Source: Sphingobium lactosutens (GTDB taxonomy: Bacteria > Pseudomonadota > Alphaproteobacteria > Sphingomonadales > Sphingomonadaceae). Taken from it: a DNA stretch of 64,000 nt. The stretch spans positions 171,969 through 235,968 of the forward strand of contig NZ_QJQX01000039.1 of NCBI RefSeq assembly GCF_013393185.1, given 5' to 3'. The notes under the pieces are model-generated. The model was not told the DNA's origin, made no database searches, and worked only from the letters and a program-made list of their open reading frames with translations. Below, one piece after another: positions 1 through 10,006 of the stretch (the stretch's first letter is position 1; the number at the start of each line of letters is the position of its first letter). The translations under genes were made by a program, and so were the position numbers.

Positions 1-15
1 ATTAGGGTAGGCTTT

Positions 16-1431
16 ATGGCACGCGGCAACCGTATCTTTGCAGGCCCCCGCCTGCGGCAACTTCGCTTGGACCACCGGATGGACCAGGCGACGATGGCGC
101 AGGCGCTGGGCATATCCGTATCCTATCTTTCGCAGATGGAAAATGACGATCGCCCCCTGACTGCGAAGGTCAAGGCCGCGCTCGCCAATGCCTTTCCCAC
201 CGACTGGGCCAGCTTCGACAGTCGGGAAGAAGAGCAGCTTCTGGGCGCCTTCACCTTCGCGCTCGGCCATCCCGAACTGCCGGGCACGGCGCTCGAGCCG
301 GAACGGATCGAGAAGCTGCATCTGCAATTCCCCGAATTCGCGGCGCGCTATGTCGATCTCTACAATGCCCATATGCGCGCCAATGAGCGGATCAACATGA
401 TCGAGGAGGCGATCGCCAACGATCATGAGGTGCAGGCGCGCCTGCCATGGGAGGCCGCGCGCGACTGGTTCCACGAGGCGGGCAATTATGTCCACCCGCT
501 CGATTGCCTGGCCGAGGAGATGGCGGAAAGCTTCACCCAGGGCCAGGTGCTGGACGAGGGGATGCTGGTGGAAGCCCTTGCCCGTCGCCACGGGATCGAA
601 ACATTGATCGCCGAGACGCCCGACAGCGCGCTGCGCGCCTATCGCGCGGCGGACCGGCAGTTGTTCATCAACGCTGCCCTGCCGACCGAAAGCCGCAAGT
701 TCATGCTGGCGCATCAGCTGATGATGCTAGAAGGACAGGCGGTGATCGCGGACGTGGTGAACAGGGCCGCCCTGCCCGTCCCCGGCGCGGACCGGCTGCT
801 GGCGATAGGACTTGGCAATTATGCGGCCGGCGCGCTGCTCATGCCTTACGCGCCTTTCCGGGAAGCGGCGCGAGCGAAGCGGCATGATATCGACCGGCTG
901 GCCCGGACCTTCGGCGTAAGCTTCGAGCAGGCCTGCCATCGGCTGTCCACGCTCCAGCGGCCAGGGCTGCGCGGCATTCCTTTCTTCTTCTGCCGGGTCG
1001 ACATGGCGGGCAACATCACCAAGCGGCACAGCGCCACGCGGCTGCAATTCGCCCGCTTTGGCGGCGCCTGCCCGCTCTGGAACGTGCATGAAGCCGTCGC
1101 CGTGCCGGACCGGATCAACGTGCAACTGGGCGAGACGCCCGACGGGGTCCGTTATGTCTCCATGGCCAAGGGGCTGGTGAAGCCGTCGGGCAGCTACAAG
1201 CGCACGCCGCGTCGCTATGCCGTGGTGCTGGGCTGCGAGGTCGCCCATGCGGCGAACTTCGTCTATGCCGACGGGCTGCATTTGCAGGAGGAAGGCGCGG
1301 CGACGCCGATCGGCATCACCTGCCGCCTCTGCCCGCGCCAGAGCTGCGACCAGCGCGCCTTCCCGCCCGCAGACCGTCCGATCCATGTCGACCCGGACAA
1401 TCGTCAGATCGTGCCCTACTGGATCGGATAG
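16..1431 (+). CDS. XRE-family short-chain acyl-CoA-responsive regulator (ScfR-like)
   Basis: A 471-aa cytoplasmic DNA-binding regulator. An XRE-type helix-turn-helix fills roughly residues 10-65 (LRLDHRMDQATMAQALGIS...). It is followed by an IrrE-like region and a C-terminal domain of the short-chain fatty-acyl-CoA regulator family (DUF2083). The IrrE zinc motif HExxH is not intact: the matching stretch reads FMLAHQLMMLE, so protease activity is unlikely. The C-terminus has the family's cysteine signature, TCRLCPRQSCDQRAFP. Family members such as RamB, MccR and PccR sense acyl-CoAs and control glyoxylate, methylcitrate or propionyl-CoA genes. No target gene lies next to it here, so its regulon is unknown. 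Family assignment is firm; effector is inference. Confidence 0.85.
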   Translation: MARGNRIFAGPRLRQLRLDHRMDQATMAQALGISVSYLSQMENDDRPLTAKVKAALANAFPTDWASFDSREEEQLLGAFTFALGHPELPGTALEPERIEKLHLQFPEFAARYVDLYNAHMRANERINMIEEAIANDHEVQARLPWEAARDWFHEAGNYVHPLDCLAEEMAESFTQGQVLDEGMLVEALARRHGIETLIAETPDSALRAYRAADRQLFINAALPTESRKFMLAHQLMMLEGQAVIADVVNRAALPVPGADRLLAIGLGNYAAGALLMPYAPFREAARAKRHDIDRLARTFGVSFEQACHRLSTLQRPGLRGIPFFFCRVDMAGNITKRHSATRLQFARFGGACPLWNVHEAVAVPDRINVQLGETPDGVRYVSMAKGLVKPSGSYKRTPRRYAVVLGCEVAHAANFVYADGLHLQEEGAATPIGITCRLCPRQSCDQRAFPPADRPIHVDPDNRQIVPYWIG

Positions 1432-1432
1432 G

Positions 1433-1529
1433 GCATCGTGCGCAAAAATGGGACCGGTTTTTCGCTTAAAACGATGCGATAACAAGAACCTGGAGCGCGC
1501 TGCGCCATAACTGACGCAGCGCGCTCCAG
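1433..1529. repeat. Compound palindromic intergenic repeat
   Basis: Two inverted repeats sit between the regulator and the DUF983 gene. The first pairs GCATCGT (1433-1439) with ACGATGC (1471-1477). The second is a perfect 15-bp stem, CTGGAGCGCGCTGCG (1490-1504) with its complement at 1515-1529, and a 10-nt loop. The 1471-1500 stretch (ACGATGCGATAACAA then TGGAGCGC) resembles a dispersed motif I recall from many alphaproteobacterial genomes. The genes on either side converge, so the second stem may also act as a bidirectional terminator. Confidence 0.7.
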
Positions 1530-1530
1530 A

Positions 1531-1986
1531 TTATTCCGAACGTGGCCCGTGCAGCTTCGACCAGAGTTCCGCCGTCCCCGCTTCCTGCGCTTTCGTCGTG
1601 AACTGGGCGGCGATCAGCCAGCCCTTGATCGGGCGCAGCGGCAGCACGGCGGTCAGGATCAGCACCGGCAGGCCGACCGCCAGATGCACCCATAGGCCCG
1701 GCCGCGCCAATATCTCCAGCATGATAATGAAGACCACGCCCGGCACGCAGGCGAACAGCTGGACGAAGACGGCCGGGCCATCGGCCGGATCGGCGAAGCT
1801 GTAGTTGAGGCCGCAGACCTCGCAATGATCGCGCACGGTCAGGAAGCCGTGGAAGATATGCCCTTCGCCGCACCGCGGGCAGCGGCCGAAAGGACCGGTT
1901 TCATGTGCCGGGCGCTTCTCCCACTGGCGGCCGGACTCATCGACCCAATAAGCCTGGCTGTTCTGTTCCATATCGCTTCCAGTCAT
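1531..1986 (-). CDS. DUF983 family membrane protein
   Basis: A 151-aa protein with an N-terminal zinc-ribbon-like segment (CPRCGEGHIFHGFLTVRDHC and then a CGLNYS motif), followed by two hydrophobic helices (around FVQLFACVPGVVFIIMLEIL and VGLPVLILTAVLPL). This is the DUF983 layout; the family is often found near cytochrome oxidase genes but has no established function. The start at 1986 is preceded by GGGGGCAGG; an internal ATG at 1971, preceded by GGAAG, is a fair alternative. It converges with the upstream regulator gene across a palindromic repeat. Family call is firm, role unknown. Confidence 0.85.
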   Translation of the reverse strand: MTGSDMEQNSQAYWVDESGRQWEKRPAHETGPFGRCPRCGEGHIFHGFLTVRDHCEVCGLNYSFADPADGPAVFVQLFACVPGVVFIIMLEILARPGLWVHLAVGLPVLILTAVLPLRPIKGWLIAAQFTTKAQEAGTAELWSKLHGPRSE

Positions 1987-2152
1987 CCTGCCCCCAGTGG
2001 TCCTGCTCTAAATCGGCAAGACCCGGCGCAATTCAACTGCGCCTTTTGTCCTACCCCTGCCCCCTGCTTTCGTCCTTCGCCCAAAGGCTGGCCTTTCGGC
2101 GCGCAAGGCGCTATCGGGCGCGCATATTCTCCAGATCTTGTAAGGCAATGCT

Positions 2153-3253
2153 ATGGGCTTTCGTTGCGGTATCGTCGGTCTTCCCAATGTGGGCAAGTCC
2201 ACCCTGTTCAATGCGCTGACCGAAACGCAGGCGGCGCAGGCGGCGAACTATCCCTTCTGCACGATCGAACCGAACGAAGGCCGCGTCGCGGTGCCCGACG
2301 AACGGCTCCAGACCATCGCGAAGATCGGCGGCAGCGCCAAGATCATCGAAACGCAGCTGAGCTTCGTCGACATTGCCGGTCTGGTGCGTGGCGCATCCAA
2401 GGGCGAAGGTCTCGGCAACCAGTTCCTCGCCAATATCCGAGAGACGGACGCGATCGTCCATGTCCTGCGCTGCTTCGAGGATGGCGACATCACCCATGTC
2501 GAGGGCAAGGTCGATCCCATCGCCGATGCCGATACGGTCGAGACCGAACTGATGCTGGCCGATCTTGAAAGCCTGGAGAAGCGCGTCCCCAACCTCGCCA
2601 AGAAGGCGGCGCAGGGCGACAAGGAGGCCAAGGCCGCCGCATCCGTGCTCGGGCAGGCGCTCGACCTGCTGCGCGACGGCAAACCCGCGCGCCTGACCGT
2701 GCCCAGGGATGTCGAGGAGGAACGGCTGTTCGCGCAGGCGCAGTTGCTGACCAGCAAGCCCGTCCTCTATGTCTGCAATGTCGAGGAAGAAAGCGCCGCC
2801 ACCGGCAACGCCCATTCGGCCCGCGTGTTCGAGAAGGCGGCCGCCGAAAACGCCAAGGCCGTGATCGTGTCCGCCGCGATCGAGGCGGAACTCATCACCA
2901 TGCCGATCGAGGAACGCGCCGAATATCTGGAAGCGCTGGGCCTGACCGAAGCCGGCCTCGCCCGCATCATCCGCGCGGGCTACGAACTGCTGGGCCTCAT
3001 CACCTTCTTCACCGTCGGGCCGAAGGAAGCGCGCGCCTGGACCGTTACCAAGGGCAGCAAGGCGCCGCAGGCCGCCGGCGCGATCCACACCGATTTCGAA
3101 AAGGGCTTCATCCGCGCCGAAACCATGGCCTATGCGGATTATGTCCAGTTCAACGGCGAGGCGGGCGCGAAGGAAGCGGGCAAGTGGCGTTCCGAAGGCA
3201 AGGAATATGTGACGCAGGACGGCGACATCATGCTGTTCCGCTTCAACGTCTGA
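2153..3253 (+). CDS. ychF: Redox-regulated ATPase YchF
   Basis: A 366-aa cytosolic Obg-family P-loop protein of normal YchF length. The Walker A loop is GLPNVGKSTLFN near residue 8, switch motifs follow (DIAGLVRGASKGEGLGNQFL), and the specificity position reads NVEE rather than the GTP-specifying NKxD, as expected for an ATP-preferring YchF. The C-terminal TGS/ubiquitin-like domain is present (ITFFTVGPKEARAWTV... and FIRAETMAYADY). YchF binds the ribosome and affects translation and oxidative stress responses. It is monocistronic here and is followed by a hairpin terminator at 3261. Confidence 0.97.
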   Translation: MGFRCGIVGLPNVGKSTLFNALTETQAAQAANYPFCTIEPNEGRVAVPDERLQTIAKIGGSAKIIETQLSFVDIAGLVRGASKGEGLGNQFLANIRETDAIVHVLRCFEDGDITHVEGKVDPIADADTVETELMLADLESLEKRVPNLAKKAAQGDKEAKAAASVLGQALDLLRDGKPARLTVPRDVEEERLFAQAQLLTSKPVLYVCNVEEESAATGNAHSARVFEKAAAENAKAVIVSAAIEAELITMPIEERAEYLEALGLTEAGLARIIRAGYELLGLITFFTVGPKEARAWTVTKGSKAPQAAGAIHTDFEKGFIRAETMAYADYVQFNGEAGAKEAGKWRSEGKEYVTQDGDIMLFRFNV

Positions 3254-3260
3254 TCCGATC

Positions 3261-3289
3261 GGCGGGGGACGGCAATGCCCTCCCCCGCC
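3261..3289. terminator. Bidirectional hairpin terminator
   Basis: A perfect 9-bp stem GGCGGGGGA / TCCCCCGCC (3261-3269 with 3281-3289) and an 11-nt loop lies in the 43-bp gap between convergent ychF and the DUF2167 gene. There is no clear U-tract, so termination strength is inferred. Confidence 0.65.
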
Positions 3290-3296
3290 ATGACCT

Positions 3297-4319
3297 TCAG
3301 CTTTCGGAAGGACGCGGCGCGCTTTCCGCCGGCGCTTCGACGGCCGGCTCCGCTTCCTTCTCGACCGGCGCGTCATAGGCGACCGCCTCTTCCGCCTCTG
3401 GCCTGTTCCGACTGAACTTCGTCTTGATCCAGCGCCAGCCGACGCCGAAGAACAGGATGATCGGGATCAGCAGCTTCTTGCCGAACGCCAGGATCAGCGC
3501 CAGAAAGCCGAGCTTCTTCGCCGCGAGCAGGCCCGCCCCGGCCGCAACCAGACCGCTGATGCCATATTCCGCCACCTTGTCGACGTCAGGCACGAAGTCG
3601 GCGTAGCGCGCGCCCTGATCGAAGGTGACGGACGCGCCGAACTTCGACGCCGCCGCCTTCACTTCGGGCAAGTGCGACATGGTCGAGATCATGTTGAGGC
3701 TGAGTACGCCGAAGCGCCCCAGCAGGCGCACATCATAGTTGAGCGAGCCATCGCCGCCGCTGCCGAACTGGAGGTTGCGCGCCCAGACGACGCTGTGATG
3801 GGCGCGGTCATAGGCGGGACGCTCCGCCCAGCCGACCAGATGCACCGGCGGATAGCCTGCGTCGGCCCGTTCCTTGTTCCGCTCTTCCTCGCCCGACTGC
3901 ATGTCGGTCATCAGCGCGTCGAAGTCGGTCGAGGCCACGTCGTCATCCTTCACATAGCCGCTCTGGTCATAGGTGATGACCGCGCCCCACGTGTCTTCAT
4001 CGAGGAAGGTCTTGCCCGCCGGAAAGACCAGCCCCAGCACACCGTCCGCCTGCGCGGCGGGATTGCCCCAAGCGTCGACGATCACCTCGCGCGCCGCCTT
4101 GGCGTCGAGATAATAATAATCCTTGCCCAGATGCAGCGTCGCCTTTGCGTCCGGCAGCGCGATGTCGCCGGTCTGCGGCTGCTGCCGTTGCAGCATGTCC
4201 TTGACCTTCGCCTCATAGGCGCGTTGTTCGGCGGTCGGAGCGGGCTGCTGCGCCAGAAGCGACGCCGGCGTCGCGCCGAGCAGCAGCATGGCGCCGACCG
4301 CGCCCCACATTCTTCTCAT
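3297..4319 (-). CDS. DUF2167 domain membrane-anchored envelope protein
   Basis: About 340 aa. The start at 4319 is chosen because GGGGGAA lies just upstream and a signal peptide follows at once (MRRMWGAVGAMLLLGATPASLLAQ). The body matches the DUF2167 family (LHLGKDYYYLDAKAAREVIVD; YDQSGYVKDDD; VHLVGWAERPAYD). A C-terminal hydrophobic helix (KKLLIPIILFFGVGWRW) is followed by an acidic, Pro/Glu-rich tail. The protein is probably exported and then anchored by the C-terminal helix. No biochemical function is established for the family. A longer reading frame extends to 4478 but lacks a better start. Confidence 0.85.
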   Translation of the reverse strand: MRRMWGAVGAMLLLGATPASLLAQQPAPTAEQRAYEAKVKDMLQRQQPQTGDIALPDAKATLHLGKDYYYLDAKAAREVIVDAWGNPAAQADGVLGLVFPAGKTFLDEDTWGAVITYDQSGYVKDDDVASTDFDALMTDMQSGEEERNKERADAGYPPVHLVGWAERPAYDRAHHSVVWARNLQFGSGGDGSLNYDVRLLGRFGVLSLNMISTMSHLPEVKAAASKFGASVTFDQGARYADFVPDVDKVAEYGISGLVAAGAGLLAAKKLGFLALILAFGKKLLIPIILFFGVGWRWIKTKFSRNRPEAEEAVAYDAPVEKEAEPAVEAPAESAPRPSES

Positions 4320-4366
4320 GACAATTCCCCCATTGGATGGGTAACAGTCTAGAAACAAACGGATAG

Positions 4367-4891
4367 ATGGCAATGGCTGAAAGACTGTTTGCGCGCGCGC
4401 CGAGAAAAATCGCCTTTCCGCCCAATGTCGATGCGGAGACCAAGCTGCTGATCCTGGGCAGCCTGCCGGGCGACGCATCGATCAGGCAGGGCGAATATTA
4501 TGCCCATCGGGGCAATGGCTTCTGGCAGTTGATCGGCGACGTGCTGGGGGAACATCTGCGCGGACAGCCCTATGCGATGCGGCTGAAGCGGTTGCGGGCG
4601 CGGGGCGTCGGCCTGTGGGACGTGATCGAGAGCGCCGAGCGGCCCGGCAGCCTCGACAGCAGCATCCGGGGCGCGGAACTGCGCGATCTCGGACTGTTCG
4701 TGGAGCGGCTTCCGGCGCTGCGGGCGATCGGCTTCAACGGCAAGACCGCAAGCCTGCATGGCCGCCGGCAGCTGGGAGAACGACCGGGGCTGGCGCTGAT
4801 CGATCTCCCTTCCTCCAGCGGCGCCTATGCCAGCCTGTCGCGCGAGGCGAAACGCCACGCGTGGAGCGTGCTCCGCGACCATCTGGAATGA
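4367..4891 (+). CDS. DNA-deoxyinosine glycosylase (UDG superfamily, HDG/family 6)
   Basis: A 174-aa base-excision repair enzyme of the uracil-DNA glycosylase fold. Motif 1 is ILGSLPGDASIRQGEYYAHRGNGFW near residue 30, which matches the hypoxanthine-DNA glycosylase group rather than classical Ung. The recognition-loop region reads FNGKTAS, and SSSGAYASLS corresponds to the final leucine-loop region. Members remove hypoxanthine (from adenine deamination) or uracil from DNA. It is divergent from the DUF2167 gene (47-bp gap). Length is typical. Exact substrate preference is inference from the family. Confidence 0.85.
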   Translation: MAMAERLFARAPRKIAFPPNVDAETKLLILGSLPGDASIRQGEYYAHRGNGFWQLIGDVLGEHLRGQPYAMRLKRLRARGVGLWDVIESAERPGSLDSSIRGAELRDLGLFVERLPALRAIGFNGKTASLHGRRQLGERPGLALIDLPSSSGAYASLSREAKRHAWSVLRDHLE

Positions 4892-4969
4892 AAGCCTGCC
4901 AAAACGTCACTTTACCGTCATGGCATCGCTGCTAAGCGGTTCCATCCGAAGAAAATACGAAGAGTCGCC

Positions 4970-6241
4970 ATGTTGCCCCGTTCCCTTGCCGCCGCTTTTC
5001 TTGCCCTTGCCGCGCTGAGCGCCTGCACCACGACCTCGACCGATCGCCCCGCGCCGGTCGCGCAGGCGGAGCAGCCCGCGCCCGTCACCATCCTGATATC
5101 GATCGACGGCTTCCGCCCCGATTATCTGACGCGCGGCGTCTCGCCCCATCTCAATGCGCTCGCGTCGTCGGGTGTCGAGGCATCGATGCGGCCCTCCTTC
5201 CCGACCAAGACCTTCCCCAACCACTGGGCGATCGTCACCGGCGACCGACCCGACCGTAGCGGCATCGTCGCCAACAATATGGAGGATGAGAGCCGGCCGA
5301 AGGACAAGTTCACCATGGCCAGCGATGACCCCTATTGGTGGAACGAGGCCGAACCGATCTGGATCACCGCCGAAAAACAGGGCGTCCGCACCGCGACCAT
5401 GTTCTGGCCCGGCTCCAACGTGGCCTGGGGCGGCGTCAAGGCTGCCGAATGGCCCTATACGATCAGCAACGGATCGCGCCCGAGCGACTGGGCGCAGTTC
5501 AACGAAGCGATCAGTCCGACCCAGCGGGTGAACGGCGTGCTGGACGTGCTGCGTCGTCCCGCCGATATCCGGCCGCGCTTCGTCACCCTCTATTTCGATG
5601 AGGTCGACACCACCGGCCATATCAACGGCCCCGATGCGGCGCAAACGACAAAAGCCGTGGCCGATGTTGACGCGCATATCGGCGAACTGGTCGCGGGGTT
5701 GAAGGCGCTGGGTCAGCCGGCCAATATCCTCATCGTCTCCGACCATGGCATGGCCGCCAAATCGAACGACCGAGTGATCGCAATCGACAAGGTCGCCGAC
5801 CCGGCCGACTATCGCATCGTGGAAACCGGCCCCTATGCCAGCCTTGCCGCGGTTCCGGGGCGTGAAAAGGCGCTGGAAGCGGCGCTGCTCAAGCCCCTCG
5901 ACCATATGCAATGCTGGCGCAAGGGCGAGATTCCGGCCCGCTTCCATTATGGCGCCCACCGTCGCATCCCACCCTATTTCTGCCTCGCCGAAACCGGCTG
6001 GGTGTTCCAGGCGACGACGCCGGCCAAGCCCGTCACCGGCGGCGACCATGGGTGGGACGATCGCGCGCCGGAAATGCAGGCATTGTTCATCGCCAACGGT
6101 CCGGCCTTCGACACGCGCTTCCACCCGTCACCCGATTTCACCAATGTCGATGTCTATCCGCTGCTGGCGCGGTTGCTGGGCGTGACCCCACTGGCGTCGG
6201 ACGGCAATGCGGCGGCGTTGCAGGGGCTGGTCAAGCCCTGA
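4970..6241 (+). CDS. Ectonucleotide pyrophosphatase/phosphodiesterase, lipoprotein
   Basis: A 423-aa alkaline-phosphatase-superfamily hydrolase. The N-terminus is a lipoprotein signal with lipobox LSAC at residues 16-19, so it should be tethered in the periplasm or outer membrane. Metal-binding SIDGFRPDYL and the nucleophile threonine in PSFPTKTFPNHW are the NPP-family hallmarks. The metal ligands DEVDTTGHINGP, SDHGM and GDHGWDD are all visible. It probably hydrolyses nucleotides or phosphodiesters outside the cytoplasm for phosphate or nucleoside scavenging. It stands alone between the glycosylase and a MaoC-like gene, with 55 bp to the next start. Confidence 0.92.
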   Translation: MLPRSLAAAFLALAALSACTTTSTDRPAPVAQAEQPAPVTILISIDGFRPDYLTRGVSPHLNALASSGVEASMRPSFPTKTFPNHWAIVTGDRPDRSGIVANNMEDESRPKDKFTMASDDPYWWNEAEPIWITAEKQGVRTATMFWPGSNVAWGGVKAAEWPYTISNGSRPSDWAQFNEAISPTQRVNGVLDVLRRPADIRPRFVTLYFDEVDTTGHINGPDAAQTTKAVADVDAHIGELVAGLKALGQPANILIVSDHGMAAKSNDRVIAIDKVADPADYRIVETGPYASLAAVPGREKALEAALLKPLDHMQCWRKGEIPARFHYGAHRRIPPYFCLAETGWVFQATTPAKPVTGGDHGWDDRAPEMQALFIANGPAFDTRFHPSPDFTNVDVYPLLARLLGVTPLASDGNAAALQGLVKP

Positions 6242-6296
6242 CATTGACGTAAACGGAAAGACATTCTACGCCATCATCCATCGCGAGAGGAGATCA

Positions 6297-6797
6297 ATGA
6301 TGGCGGAAGAAATTGTCTATTTCGAGGATATCGCGATCGGCGACAGCTTCGACTTCGGCCCCTTGACCGTGTCTCGGGAGGACACCGTCGCCTTCGCCGC
6401 CGAATTTGATCCCCAGCCTTTTCACCTGTCGGACGAAGCGGCGGCCTCCACGCATTTCGGCACCATCTCGGCCAGCGGGTGGCACACGACCGCGCTGTTC
6501 ATGAAGATGTTCGTTGCCGAAATGCAGCGGCATCCCGGCCGTCAGGCGGCGAGCCTTGGTGCGATGGGGGTCGACGAACTGCGCTGGCTGCGCCCGGTGC
6601 GGCCGGGCGATACGCTGCGCGGCCGGAGCGAAGTGATCGACAAGAAGGCCTCGCAAAGCCGCCCGGAAATGGGGATCGTCCGCAACAAGGTGACGATCCT
6701 CAATCAGGACGACCAGCCGGTCATGACCATGATCCCGATCGCCATGTGGCGGACGCGGGTGGGAAAGAGCGGGCTGAACGCATCAGGCAGCGCCTGA
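6297..6797 (+). CDS. MaoC-family (R)-specific hydratase-like protein
   Basis: A 166-aa hot-dog-fold protein. The hydratase 2 motif is present around residues 38-65 (FAAEFDPQPFHLSDEAA, then FGTISASGWHT), giving the Asp/His pair that adds water to enoyl-CoA. MaoC proteins act in fatty acid, branched-chain or PHA metabolism. The start at 6297 (adjacent ATG at 6300) follows the purine-rich GAGAGGAG at 6285-6292; upstream in-frame starts overlap the previous gene and lack this. The gene converges with mutL across a large palindrome. Substrate unknown. Confidence 0.88.
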   Translation: MMAEEIVYFEDIAIGDSFDFGPLTVSREDTVAFAAEFDPQPFHLSDEAAASTHFGTISASGWHTTALFMKMFVAEMQRHPGRQAASLGAMGVDELRWLRPVRPGDTLRGRSEVIDKKASQSRPEMGIVRNKVTILNQDDQPVMTMIPIAMWRTRVGKSGLNASGSA

Positions 6798-6820
6798 ATT
6801 GGGTGGTTTGCGGACATAGG

Positions 6821-6924
6821 CCCTCCTCTTCAGGGGAGGGGTTGGGGTGGGGCGTCGCCATAAGGAGCAAGCTTTTCATCGCGCCACCGCCCCACCCCTC
6901 GTTCCCCTCTCCTGAAGAGGAGGG
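6821..6924. repeat. Large intergenic palindrome between convergent genes
   Basis: Left arm begins CCCTCCTCTTCAGG (6821-6834) and its exact complement CCTGAAGAGGAGGG lies at 6911-6924. The arms continue with interruptions through GGGGTGGGGCG and CGCCCCACCCC, giving about 40 bp of near-complementary sequence around a roughly 25-nt centre. Each arm also folds on itself (CCCTCC/GGAGGG). Position between the MaoC gene and mutL suggests a dispersed repeat that doubles as a transcription barrier. Confidence 0.75.
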
Positions 6925-6991
6925 GATGTAGAAGGTCCGCTTCTGGCCGACCACTGACATGCCGATCGGAACCGCAACGCGCCGATCCCCG

Positions 6992-8782
6992 CTACTTCCG
7001 CCCGAACAGCTTCTCGATATCCCCATGCCCCAGCTTCACCCATGTCGGCCGACCATGGTTGCACTGGCCCGAGCGCGGCGTGACCTCCATCTCCCGCAGC
7101 AGCGCGTTCATCTCCGCGACGCTCAGGACGCGGCCGGCGCGGACGGAGCCGTGGCAGGCCATGGTCGCTGCGACGAGGTCCAGCCGCTCCTTGAGCGACA
7201 GGGCGCTGTCATAAGCGGCGAGATCGTCGGCCAGGTCCGTCACCATGCCCTGCACGTCCGACTGGCCGAGCATCGCCGGCACCGCGCGGACCAGCATGGC
7301 CGACGGACCGAACCGCTCCAGGTCGAGGCCGAATTCCCGCAGTTCCTCCGTCCGCGCCTCCAGCCGGTCGCAGGCGGGTTCGTCCAGTTCGACGACTTCG
7401 GGCAGCAGCAGCGCCTGACTGGCGACGCCCTGCCCCTCCATCGCCCGGCGCATCCGCTCCAGCGTCAGCCGCTCATGCGCGGCATGCTGGTCGACGATGA
7501 CGAGGCCGTCCTCCGCCTCCGCGACGATATAGGTGCGCGCGACCTGTCCGCGCGCGACGCCGAGCGGGAAGCTGTGCCCCTCCGGCGCAGGTTCGGCGGC
7601 GGGTTCGGCACGGGCCTGCGGCGGGGGCGTCTGGAAGGAGGGACGCCGATCCGCGAAGGAGGATTGCACGAACTGGTTGTAGCTGACCGGAGCCGGCGCG
7701 GCGGCCTCGAAGATCGGCAGGGCGCTGATCGGGGTGGGCGAGATCGGTTCCGGCTTCCAGGCGGAAAGGCCCGCCGGATCGGCATGCTGGACGGCGCGGA
7801 ACCCTTCCGCATCGAGTGCGCGGCGCAGGCCCGAGACGATCATGCCGCGGATCAGCGCGGGATCGCGGAAGCGCACCTCGGTCTTGGCGGGATGGACGTT
7901 TACGTCCACCTCCAGCGGTGGCACGTCGAGGAACAGCGCCACAACCGGATGCCGGTCGCGCGCCAGCATGTCGGCATAGGCGCCGCGCAGCGCGCCGATT
8001 AGCAGCCGGTCCTTTACCGGGCGGCCGTTGACGAACAGATATTGATGATCGCCCACGCCCCGATTGTAGGTCGGCAGCGAGGCGACGCCCGACAGTTGCA
8101 CCCCGTCGCGCTCCAGCGACACGATGACATGATTGTCGGCCAGTTGCCGGTCGGTGAGCGCGGCGACCCGATCCTCCCGCGCGTCATTTTCCTGCACGCC
8201 CAGAACCCGGCGCCCGTCATGCTCGACCGAGAAGGCGACGGACGGGTGCGCCATGGCGAGGCGGCGGACGATATCGAGGCAGGCGGCATATTCCGCCTTG
8301 GGCGAGCGCAGGAATTTGCGCCGCGCGGGTACCTTGCCGAACAACTGGTCGACGGTGACGCGCGTGCCGGGCGGCAGGGCAGCCGGTCCTTCCGACAGGA
8401 GCAGGCCGTTGTCGACCGTGCGGTTCCAGCCGTCGCTGCCGCGCGGGCGGCTGTCGATCGAGAGGCGGGCGACGCTCGCGATCGACGGCAGCGCTTCGCC
8501 GCGAAAACCCAAAGTGGCCACATTTTCAATCGCATCGTCTGGCAGTTTGGACGTCGCATGCCGTTCCAGCGCCAGCGCCATGTCGGCCGAATCCATGCCG
8601 CAGCCATCGTCGCTGACTTCGATCCGGTCGAGGCCGCCATTGGACAGGCGGACGGCGATCCGAGTCGCGCCCGCGTCCAAAGCGTTTTCTACGATCTCTT
8701 TCAGCGCGCTGGCGGGTCTTTCGACCACTTCACCGGCAGCGATACGATTGACCAGATGTTCGGGTAGACGGCGTATTGACAT
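6992..8782 (-). CDS. mutL: DNA mismatch repair endonuclease MutL
   Basis: A 596-aa cytosolic mismatch-repair protein. The N-terminal GHKL ATPase domain shows IAAGEVVERPASALKE, NALDAG, DDGCGM and GFRGEALPSI. A Pro/Ala-rich linker (about residues 330-400) leads to the dimerisation/endonuclease domain with VDQHAAHERLTLE, ACHGSVRAG and GQCNHGRPT. This is the DQHAxxExxxxE nicking-type signature, expected because alphaproteobacteria lack MutH. It is divergent from mreB; the 161-bp gap should hold both promoters. Confidence 0.97.
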   Translation of the reverse strand: MSIRRLPEHLVNRIAAGEVVERPASALKEIVENALDAGATRIAVRLSNGGLDRIEVSDDGCGMDSADMALALERHATSKLPDDAIENVATLGFRGEALPSIASVARLSIDSRPRGSDGWNRTVDNGLLLSEGPAALPPGTRVTVDQLFGKVPARRKFLRSPKAEYAACLDIVRRLAMAHPSVAFSVEHDGRRVLGVQENDAREDRVAALTDRQLADNHVIVSLERDGVQLSGVASLPTYNRGVGDHQYLFVNGRPVKDRLLIGALRGAYADMLARDRHPVVALFLDVPPLEVDVNVHPAKTEVRFRDPALIRGMIVSGLRRALDAEGFRAVQHADPAGLSAWKPEPISPTPISALPIFEAAAPAPVSYNQFVQSSFADRRPSFQTPPPQARAEPAAEPAPEGHSFPLGVARGQVARTYIVAEAEDGLVIVDQHAAHERLTLERMRRAMEGQGVASQALLLPEVVELDEPACDRLEARTEELREFGLDLERFGPSAMLVRAVPAMLGQSDVQGMVTDLADDLAAYDSALSLKERLDLVAATMACHGSVRAGRVLSVAEMNALLREMEVTPRSGQCNHGRPTWVKLGHGDIEKLFGRK

Positions 8783-8940
8783 TGATTAGTGACTAGCCCA
8801 AGCGAGCGCTTTCCGCGAGCCGCGAACCTCAGATTTTTTGCACTGCAAGGCGCAAGGAAGGTGAGAGGAACGGACACAGCGAAACAGGTATCCGACCGGC
8901 CCCGAAACGCGTCTGGGGGGCGGCGGGCGAAACAGGATAA

Positions 8941-9990
<1,050 letters not shown>

Positions 9991-10006
9991 GCGGAAGGAC
10001 TGAGTG

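Noticed and set aside
2111..3376. Long minus-strand open frame (421 codons) opposite ychF
   Set aside because: It lies entirely over a strongly supported gene; long antisense frames are common at this GC content and the translation matches no family.
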